From Epinephelus fuscoguttatus (lineage: Eukaryota > Chordata > Actinopteri > Perciformes > Serranidae), in assembly GCF_011397635.1 (NCBI RefSeq), contig NC_064774.1, positions 1,240,520-1,304,519 on the forward strand: a stretch of DNA of 64,000 bases, given 5' to 3'. Below, in pieces: positions 57,701-64,000 of this stretch. Below the pieces are notes generated by a model, which was given only the letters and a program-made list of their open reading frames with translations, was not told the origin of the DNA and ran no database searches. The position numbers were made by a program, and so were the translations under genes. Every line of letters starts with the position of its first letter. The stretch's first letter is position 1.

Positions 57701-60700
57701 CCATCTTGAGGGACGTCTCAATTTGTTAAAGGCGCTCCGAGGATTCGAAGAGTCGAGGAGAGAGGAGGCTTTCAGAGGGGAGGGAAGCAAGGATACATGA
57801 GTGCAGTCTTCACTGAAGTCTTTTATTGACCCAAAAAACTCCCTCCTGATGTCCGACAGCCAGAGCTCGGACATCAGGAGGGAGCTCATAGTAGAGCCGC
57901 TGCTCCTTCGCGTTGAAGGGGTCAGTTTAGGTGGTTCGGGCATCTGATCAGGATCCTTCTAGGCGCCTCCCGTTAGAGGTGTTTAGGGTACGTCCCACTG
58001 GTAGGAGGCCCCGGGGCAGACCCAGAACACGCTGGAGGGATTATATATCTCATCTGGCCTGGGAACACCTTGGGGTGCCCCAGGAGGAGCTGGGGAGAAG
58101 GATGTCTGTTGTGCTTTGCTTGGCCTGCTGCCCCCACAACCTGCCCCAGATGGAGGTTTGTATACATGTTGTTTCTATAGCTGCTGATAAAGCCTCCTGT
58201 CAGCTGCCGCTGTCATCACAAACTTATATCGCTTCATGTGACGCTCTAAAGGAAAAAAACGTCTCATTTGGGTTGGGTTTCTGTGAAGTGCTATAAAGTT
58301 AGGTTGATTCAAAACACACATTAAACACACATTAAACATGGCTTAATAGAGACAGTTTCAAACACAAATCAGCTTCACTATAACTAGCAGCATTCACAGA
58401 CAAACACTTGACTCTATCTGGACACATTTTCCCCACAAATACAACATGCTAATGCTTTTAGCTCAAGTCTATGGCATTTTACATTGTATAAGTTAGCCTA
58501 GCAGCTAGCGGACTTTTCCTCTACTCATATGAAGCCAGGGACAACAGCAACATGCAACAAAGTTAACGTTACAAAATTCAGCTCCTTTACAGCTCACAAG
58601 GTTCACAAGGATACTAAACACATTTTCCAAACAAATATAACATGCTAATGTTGTTAGCACAAGCCTATGGCATTTTACATTGTATAAATTAGCCTAGCGA
58701 CTAGAGATTTCCTTTACTCATATGAAACCAGGATGAATCACACACAACACTTAAAATGCTATTTTTGTGGAGGCTTTATTGTCTTCACAATTTATTGTTT
58801 CTTATCTGTGAAATTAAAGTAAATAAAGTTTTGTTTCCACTGAGGGAAATGGTTTCAGCTTACAGAAACGTCACTGCGACGTGTAGCTACATTTCTGGGG
58901 AAGAGCACGCCAGGCTACAGTGTAGGCTCTACGTCAACGCAGCGGCGTATTTGCATCTAAACTGGTGATAAAGTCTTCCATATATATTTAGTATCTATAA
59001 CAGTGTCACTTGTAAGTTTGAGAGTTATGTAAGGGACTGTAGTGCAGGGGAGGTGAGGGGTTGGGTTGACGTGGGGTTACAGAGTGTGTGTGAGCTGACT
59101 GGTTTTATCAGCAGCTTTTCTGCTCAATTCTATTCAGCTATTCTATCAGCATCTTGACTGTTATTATCATGATATAATTTTTTTCATTCACTTAAAACAA
59201 CTCATCCTGAAAAACTAATGTTACGACAGAAGTTATATGAGGAGAAGCAGAGATATGCACTTCTCTGTGTGATGCTGTGACACAATGGCCCCACATTTCG
59301 ACCCACTAAGTATGTAATGGTTTTCTGTTAATATGTTATGTGGATGTCCCAAGAGATCACCAAACATCTTGAATGGTTACTAGTGCAGTATTCCCAGGGT
59401 CAAACCACAGGTTGACTTGGACTGTTATGTTATTACACATCTCTGCAAATTTCTTCAAACTCACTTTAACCTCCTCACATATTCCCATTTTGTCTCACAG
59501 AAACTTTCTGAATGGAAAAAATCCATCTCATAGAGATTTCACAGAGGTGTAGGAGGTGTCACCTGATTGGCCGTTGCTTGGATACCTGTAGCCAGATGAG
59601 GAAGTGAGAAGGGGGGAGTGTATGGCTCCACCTCTGCAGAGAGTAGAGGAGTACTTCCTGTTTTTGTATCACAACAGAGAGTGACAGAGCCAGGTGCTAG
59701 CAGGCCGTGTACAGTAGGTGTGTCTGTGTTGGCATGTTGCGTCCAGGTGTGTCTGATTACTAATACATACCTGGCACAGGTAGGCAGGAGGTACAGAGCT
59801 TTGTGCCGCACAGTTTCCTGCAACTAGTTAGTTTAGTCTCTCTGGTTCCTTCATGGTTCGTCCAGCTAACAGTCTTTGACCTCAACATCAGTAAGATATC
59901 TTATTACCTCAGTGAGCTACATTTGTTTTATTAGTCATCCTGTTTATATGAACTAGTTAACTTGAAGATTTAGTTACCTTGTCTCCTAGTCTTCTAGTTT
60001 ATGTGTCATACAAGCTCTTCTGTCTGGTAAGGTTGTCTTGTTAATGGTCTTGTTTCTAGTCATCTTGTTTCTAGTTAGCTTTTGGTTTGCCAGTTATTTT
60101 GTTTCTTGTTAATGAAGTCCTACTAGTCACTTTGTTTCTTGTTAGCTGTGTCTCACTAGTCATCATGTTTGTAGTATATTTAGTCTCACTAGTCATCTTG
60201 TTTCTAGTTAAAGAAGTCTTACCAGTCGCTTTGATTCTTGTTTGCTGCATTTCATTAGTCATCTTGTTTCTAGTTAATTTAGTCTCACTAGTCATCTTGT
60301 TTCTAGTTAAAGAAGTCTTACCAGTCGCTTTGATTCTTGTTTGCTGCATTTCATTAGTCATCTTGTTTCTAGTTAATTTAGTCTCACTAGTCATCTTGTT
60401 TCTAGTTAAAGAAGTCTTACCAGTCGCTTTGATTCTTGTTTGCTGCATTTCATTAGTCATCTTGTTTCTAGTTAATTTAGTCTCACTAGTCATCTTGTTT
60501 CTAGTTAAAGAAGTCTTACCAGTCGCTTTGATTCTTGTTTGCTGCATTTCATTAGTCATCTTGTTTCTAGTTAATTTAGTCTCACAAGTCATCTTGTTTC
60601 TAGTTAAAGAAGTCTTACCAGTCACTTTGATTCTTGTTTGCTGCATTTCATTAGTCATCTTGTTTCTAGTTAATTTAGTCTCACAAGTCATCTTGTTTCT

Positions 60701-62460
60701 AGTTAAAGAAGTCTTACCAGTCACTTTGATTCTTGTTTGCTGCATTTCATTAGTCATCTTGTTTCTAGTTAATTTAGTCTCACTAGTCATCTTGTTTCTA
60801 GTTAGCTGTATCTCACTAGTCAAATTGTTTGTAGTTAATGTAGTCTTACTAGTCATCTTGTTTGTAGTCAGTTTAGTCTCACTAGTCATCTTGTTTCTAG
60901 TTAGCTGTATCTCACTAGTCAAATTGTTTGTAGTTAATGTAGTCTTACTAGTCACCTTGTTTCCAGTTAAGGTAGTCTTACTAGTCACCTTGTTTCTAGC
61001 TAGCTGCATCTCACTAGTCATCTTGTTTGTAGTTAATTCAGTCTTACCAGTCATCTTGTTTCTAGTTAATTTAGTCTTACTAGTCATCTTGTTTGTAGTT
61101 AATTTAGTCTTACTAGTCACTTTGTTTCTTGTTAGCCGCGTCATCTTGTTTGTAGTACATTTAGTCTCACTAGTCATGTTATTTCTAGTTAAAGAAGTCT
61201 TACCAGTCACTTTGATTCTTGTTTTCTGCATTTCATTAGTCATCTTGTTTCTAGTTAAGGTTATCTTACAAGTCACCTTGTGTCTAGTTAGCTGTATCTC
61301 ACTAGTCATCTTGTTAGTAGTTAATTTAGTCTTACTAGTCATCTTGTTTCTAGTTAATGTGTCTTACTAGTCACTTTGTTTCTTGTTAGCTGCATCTCAC
61401 TAGTCATCTTGTTTCTAGTTAGCTGTCTCTTACTAGTCATCATGTATTTATTTCGCTTTGTTTAGATTAGGTTAGACTTTATTGTCCCAGAGGGATATTT
61501 GACTTCAATTTTTGACTTCAGTATTGATAGTTATCTTGTTTCTAGTTGATATAGTCTTACTAGTCACCTTGTTTCTAGTTAAATGTATCTTACTAGTCAT
61601 CTTGTTTCTTGTTAGCTGCATCTCACTAGTCAACCTGTTTCTAGTTATCTTGTCTCTAGTTAGCTTTGTTTCCCTATTTTTTAGTTGTTAGTTTGCTTTG
61701 TCTGACGAGCCATCTTGTCTCGAATCAGTATTATTTAAGTTGGTGCATATTGCTGGTAGTTTGCTGTGACTTCTTTACCGCTAAGGTCTGCTAGCTTTGC
61801 CCTACTCATTGTTTTTTCCCCAGTCTTTTGCCTCGTCAAATCATTGGTAACTAGTTAGGTTTCTCTCATCCTTATTTCTCATTAGATAAGCTAGTTGGGC
61901 CAGTTGTGATTGGGGTACTAAATCAAATTAAATTAATTAGCAGCTCTTCATGTCGTCCTTTGCACACTCCAGTTTTGTGTTTCCTAACAATCAGTATTGT
62001 TTTTTTCTGTCTTGTTCCTCTGTTTTATTCAGGACGATGGATGGAGTGAACGAGGTCGGGGAGGTGAAGGTGTCCTGTCTGCAGATGGAAGGAGAAACTC
62101 CTCCCGAACACAAGGTAGAGGAGGAGAGAGGTTGTGTAACTTTGCTCCCTCCACCCTTTCTGGTTGCTCTTGTGTGTAACTTACAGACGTGTTACAGTTT
62201 GACACTTAGCTCTGTGGTTTCTGTTCAGTCATCTGAGTGAGAAAAAGAAGACAGAGAGAGACGTATTTTCCCTACATTTTACCGTCTCTATGCCATCTTC
62301 TCTCCTCCAGTGTCCTGCGCTGTGTGACAGTCTGCACAGCTCCGTCCACGACAAAGAAAACAGTCCAATGATGAGAGCTGGTGAGAAACTTTTCATGTTA
62401 CACACGTTCAGGGGTTATTTATACAAGTTTCTATGCTCTTATATGACTTTCACTTCCCTG

Positions 62461-62499
<39 letters not shown>

Positions 62500-63876
62500 G
62501 CTGTGTGCTCAGGTGTGTAAGGTGTACAGGTTTCAGACGGAGGATCAGAGATGGCTGCTGGTCCGGGAACAGATGTCAGAGACGCCGCTGTCTTTCTGTG
62601 TACCTAAACAGCTACTGAAAGTGCTCATACACAACCACACCAGCAGGTGTGTGTTAGTGTTTCTCTCAATAATATTCGAAAATCTAAACGGGAGAGTTAA
62701 ATATTGAATTTAAGGCTTCTGTATGTCACTTTAAGAAAGTCCTTGTTATTAGTGGCAACTCTCTCTGAGGCCCTTAAGTGAGCTGCAGTCAGCATCCTGT
62801 TGCTCCAGCTTGCACCACGCAGCCACAAGCCAGCACCTGGCACCTTGTTTCTAGTTCGCTGTGTCTCACTAGTCGTCTTGTTTCTAGTTGTTCTCCACCG
62901 TTTAGAACCACATCTGTGTGCTAGGTACCCCAACAGAGGGGGGACCAAAAATGGGGACGGTACGGAGCGGTTCCATTGGTACCATCCACAACCTTTCACA
63001 GTGAAAGCAAACAAATATGCGCACCGAACTGAACTGAACTGAACTGTACTGCTGGGCTGCCGCTGCAAAAGAGAAAAATTCGTCCCATGTCCTTTGCATA
63101 GAAGGACCTTTATTTCAGAATTTGCTGTATGTTCAGTACATCTTAACAGATTCAATTTAATTTGTTCCAAATATTCCAGCTAGTGGAACCTTATCGACTC
63201 AGTCGACTTAATTCTTCTTAGTGTCATGAAGTGGGGAAAAAACTAACTTTTTATAACTCTTCCTCAGGGTCCAGGAAGTGAAGGATCTCGGTGACCTTTC
63301 ACCTCACTGGGACGGGATCCGCCACGATGTCATTAACCACTGTCACCACCTGATTGGCTGCTGTCAGGAAACGCTTGCTGAGCTCGACAAACTCTCAGGT
63401 GTCAAGTCAATCAAAGGGCCAAAAATAATCTTCCCTTAAAGGAATAGTCTGTGGAAATATTCACTTTGCTGCAGAGAGTTGGATGTTCAGATTGATCCCA
63501 CCTGTCATGTCTGCACAGTAAATTTAAGCGAATACTTTTGGACGTTTACAAAGTGTTTGAATGTACAATGTTTAGTTGTAACAGTGATTCTTCACTGTGG
63601 TGCTGCTGCTTTAACTTAAGATCCAGGTTCTTCTTCCACCTCTACACACTCCAGGAAGTGAAGCCCAAAATGTTGGACTATTCCTTCAAAGAATATTGGT
63701 AGAATTTTGAATTCAGCTTGTTGTTCTGTGGGACAATTACCTCAGTGTTCTCTTTGTCTTTCGATCAGCTTCGTCCTGTTTTAAGTCGAGCGGCAGCAAA
63801 TCAGACAAACACCTTCAGTTTGTTCCGACCAACCTGCACTCACAGAGGATGGAGGTCACCAACCCGGACAGCACAG
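45393..63876 (+). CDS. inpp4b: INPP4-family phosphoinositide 4-phosphatase, 5' half (inpp4b-like)
   Basis: INPP4 enzymes remove the 4-phosphate of PtdIns(3,4)P2 on endosomes and plasma membrane. Exons: 45393-45510, 46167-46225, 46331-46412, 48334-48549, 48657-48704, 48866-48975, 49074-49193, 50829-50855, 57323-57402, 62033-62114, 62311-62380, 62499-62646, 63268-63398, 63769-63876; phases agree throughout (466 codons). An acidic leader precedes a PH domain ([44 protein letters not shown]). A C2 domain follows ([62 protein letters not shown]). Then comes the INPP4 block ([49 protein letters not shown]). LSPHWD and RSFLG favour INPP4B over INPP4A from memory of the human proteins. Human INPP4A and INPP4B are not described with a PH domain. 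The CX5R catalytic motif lies beyond the window. The donor at 45510 and the start of the fifth exon are the least sure. Confidence 0.85.
46292..46329. repeat. (TG)n at an INPP4-like acceptor
   Basis: Runs directly into TAG at the acceptor of exon 46331-46412, in place of a polypyrimidine tract. Confidence 0.95.
46693..48293 (-). mobile_element. Tc1-like transposon, full length with long terminal inverted repeats
   Basis: 1601 bp flanked by TA (46691-46692 and 48294-48295). The terminal inverted repeats are about 270 bp (46693-46965 and 48022-48293), beginning CAGTACAGGCCAAAAGTT. They are nearly identical between arms, which suggests a fairly young copy. It sits in the INPP4-like intron between exons 46412 and 48334. 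Confidence 0.93.
46856..47907 (-). pseudogene. Tc1 transposase with one frameshift
   Basis: Starts [20 protein letters not shown] at 47907 with paired-like helix-turn-helix regions ([19 protein letters not shown] and [15 protein letters not shown]) and the GRPR AT-hook-like link (KGRPRV). Catalytic segments are [19 protein letters not shown] and [14 protein letters not shown] (DDE/D type). One frame break near 47370-47400 separates the first aspartate from the rest, so this copy is not expected to make active enzyme. The last part of the coding region lies inside the left terminal repeat and is duplicated in the right one. Confidence 0.9.
48657..57402 (+). CDS. inpp4b: INPP4-like exons encoding the C2 domain
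   Basis: Exons 48657-48704 (could start at 48681), 48866-48975, 49074-49193, the 27-nt microexon 50829-50855 (GENSSSAGQ) and 57323-57402. They reproduce the human INPP4 C2 order: a VQVSVI-like strand, K-I-V-E-G, D-x-V-F-L-T-x-V-x-F, IKVSVY, then RSFLG and [18 protein letters not shown]4 C2 domains bind acidic phospholipids. The L2 LINE ends about 100 bp before the last of these exons. Confidence 0.82.
49200..50828. other. INPP4-like intron rich in CA/CG dinucleotides
   Basis: Contains a compound (CA)n(CG)n(CA)n run at 49377-49460 and a GAG/TTC trinucleotide pair at 49625-49660 and 49800-49830. The rest is AT-rich. No exon with conserved INPP4 sequence was found between 49193 and 50829. Confidence 0.6.
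50869..50904. repeat. (CA)n after the INPP4-like microexon
   Basis: Starts 13 nt after the donor of the 27-nt exon 50829-50855. Confidence 0.9.
51412..51931 (-). pseudogene. Decayed Tc1/mariner-type transposase
   Basis: Two overlapping frames read [20 protein letters not shown] (first Asp region), [10 protein letters not shown], then [14 protein letters not shown] (second Asp region). The family differs from the Tc1 element at 46.7 kb and has no recognisable ends. Confidence 0.6.
52007..52995. repeat. Dispersed repeat A, copy 3 (longest)
   Basis: Covers both halves seen in copies 1 and 2. It is bounded by related ACTAGTCCATACCCATTG (52007) and AGTGAGGAGAAAAACGTGG (52095 and 52970) segments. 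Non-coding. The small minus-strand ORF with a CPVCRRDMK motif also occurs in copy 2 and is a repeat artefact. Confidence 0.85.
53132..53554. mobile_element. Non-autonomous DNA element (MITE-like)
   Basis: The ends are inverted: GGCCATGTTTACGTGAAAAC at the left and GTTGTATAAACAGGGCC at the right, followed inward by GAAAAC-type repeats. About 420 bp. No clear target duplication seen. hAT-like by style. Confidence 0.5.
54390..57235 (-). mobile_element. L2-clade LINE, 5'-truncated, second copy
   Basis: Minus-strand order: linker (57180-56530), RT (56535-55760 with broken frames; [30 protein letters not shown], and MDDTQLYLS after the catalytic region), C-terminal region (55416-55204) and a 3' tail ending in tandem TTGA (ATCAATCAATCAATC on the plus strand, 54390-54415). 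A (GA)n run lies at 54678-54737. The element is related to but diverged from the copy at 28.4 kb. It is inactive. Confidence 0.85.
57840..58160 (+). pseudogene. LINE C-terminal tail fragment
   Basis: Plus strand reads [20 protein letters not shown] followed by [16 protein letters not shown], the characteristic tail of a fish LINE polyprotein. Upstream, 57840-57880 contains a small palindrome around CCAGAGCTCGG. Only this tail is present. Confidence 0.55.
58300..58965. repeat. Dispersed repeat B, copy 3 (inverted)
   Basis: Reverse complement of the units at 12815-13320 and 14975-15655, again with two internal units. It lies in the INPP4-like intron before the large minisatellite. Confidence 0.8.
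58966..59980. other. INPP4-like intron, no gene seen
   Basis: Unique-looking non-coding sequence. I recognise no element or exon. Confidence 0.4.
59985..61690. repeat. 33-bp/99-bp minisatellite, open on both strands
   Basis: Built from CTAGTCATCTTGTTTCTAGT units of about 33 bp. Between about 60180 and 60780 they form a 99-bp higher-order repeat (for example, repeat starts at 60215, 60314 and 60413). Because 33 and 99 are multiples of three and stops are absent, continuous ORFs of 423 aa (minus) and 427 aa (plus) result. They encode an 11-residue basic repeat ([11 protein letters not shown] type) and a hydrophobic repeat. A reverse-oriented Rex1-like 3' tail (about 61450-61520) interrupts it. 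It is intronic and no start or promoter is evident. Confidence 0.93.
62033..63876 (+). CDS. inpp4b: INPP4-like exons after the C2 domain
   Basis: Exons 62033-62114 ([20 protein letters not shown]), 62311-62380, 62499-62646 ([20 protein letters not shown]), 63268-63398 ([20 protein letters not shown]) and 63769-63876 ([20 protein letters not shown]). Each has clear splice sites and the phase chain is 2, 0, 1, 2, 1, 1. This is the most strongly conserved part of the gene visible here. The last donor (GTACGT) shows that the gene continues past the window. Confidence 0.92.
62464..62495. repeat. (GT)n at an INPP4-like acceptor
   Basis: Ends in GTGCAG at the acceptor of exon 62499-62646, with no pyrimidine tract between. 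Confidence 0.95.
62845..62895. repeat. Orphan copy of the 33-bp minisatellite unit
   Basis: CCTTGTTTCTAGTTCGCTGTGTCTCACTAGTCGTC-type unit, about 1.15 kb from the main array. Two units only. Confidence 0.75.
62920..63060. mobile_element. Small dispersed DNA element fragment
   Basis: CTAGGTACCCCAACAGAGGG to GAACTGAACTGAACTGTACTG. Related in style to 17340-17425. Contains GGTACGGAGCGGTTCC and GGTACCATCC near-inverted motifs. Family uncertain. Confidence 0.35.
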
Positions 63877-63890
63877 GTACGTTCAGGAGC

Positions 63891-64000
63891 TGCTCTGTGT
63901 GGGTACATGAGACCCTAAAAAAGAGGCTGGGTCACGGGGAGTACCACCAGTTGGTCCAGGAGCTTCTCCTTTCTGAAGACCCTTTCCAGGCATATTTTAG
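63891..64000 (+). pseudogene. PIF/Harbinger transposase fragment, cut by window end
   Basis: Reads WVHETLKKRLGHGEYHQLVQ, then ELLLSEDPFQAYFR, the N-terminal part of a Harbinger transposase, starting about 15 bp after the last INPP4-like exon. Related to 1051-1144. It may continue beyond the window, so an intact copy cannot be excluded. Confidence 0.65.

Overview
The window is nuclear DNA from a ray-finned fish, probably a teleost. It has two long intron-rich vertebrate genes embedded in fish-type transposons: L2 and Rex1-like LINEs, Tc1, hAT and Harbinger remnants, and a Ty3/Gypsy chromovirus. CA, GA, CTTC and TA microsatellites are abundant. No rRNA, tRNA or CRISPR array was recognised. Exons were joined by eye using splice sites and reading phase, so boundaries are predictions.

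Layout. (1) 235-2927, minus: a three-exon gene for a small secreted protein with a signal peptide, a Thr-rich mucin-like block and an acidic Ser/Glu/Asp tail. I do not recognise it. (2) 2928-8300: intergenic repeats. (3) 8628-27507, minus: a complete abcg2-like ABC half-transporter. Its 18 coding exons sum to 1947 nt (648 codons plus stop), and every junction keeps phase. Possible non-coding first exons lie at about 31.6 and 34.7 kb, and a CRE/TATA promoter-like block lies in intron 2. (4) 28.4-44.4 kb: a transposon-dense interval with an L2 LINE, two Rex1-like fragments, a 57-bp minisatellite, a Gypsy element with near-identical LTRs and a CCTGA target duplication, and a foldback element with 9-bp flanking repeats. 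(5) 44.7-63.9 kb, plus: the 5' half of an INPP4-family (inpp4b-like) phosphoinositide 4-phosphatase gene. It encodes an acidic leader, a PH domain, a C2 domain and the following conserved INPP4 region. The catalytic domain lies beyond the window. Its introns hold a Tc1 element, a second L2 and a 1.7-kb minisatellite open on both strands.

The genes are unrelated in function. ABCG2 is an exporter of the plasma membrane; INPP4 proteins dephosphorylate PtdIns(3,4)P2. The points most worth a second look are: the PH domain on an INPP4 protein; an upstream ORF whose stop overlaps the likely INPP4 start (TGATG); UG-repeat tracts next to acceptors in both genes; complementary CA/TG repeats around the abcg2 ATPase-signature exon; loss of the intersubunit cysteine in ABCG2; and the unknown secreted protein.
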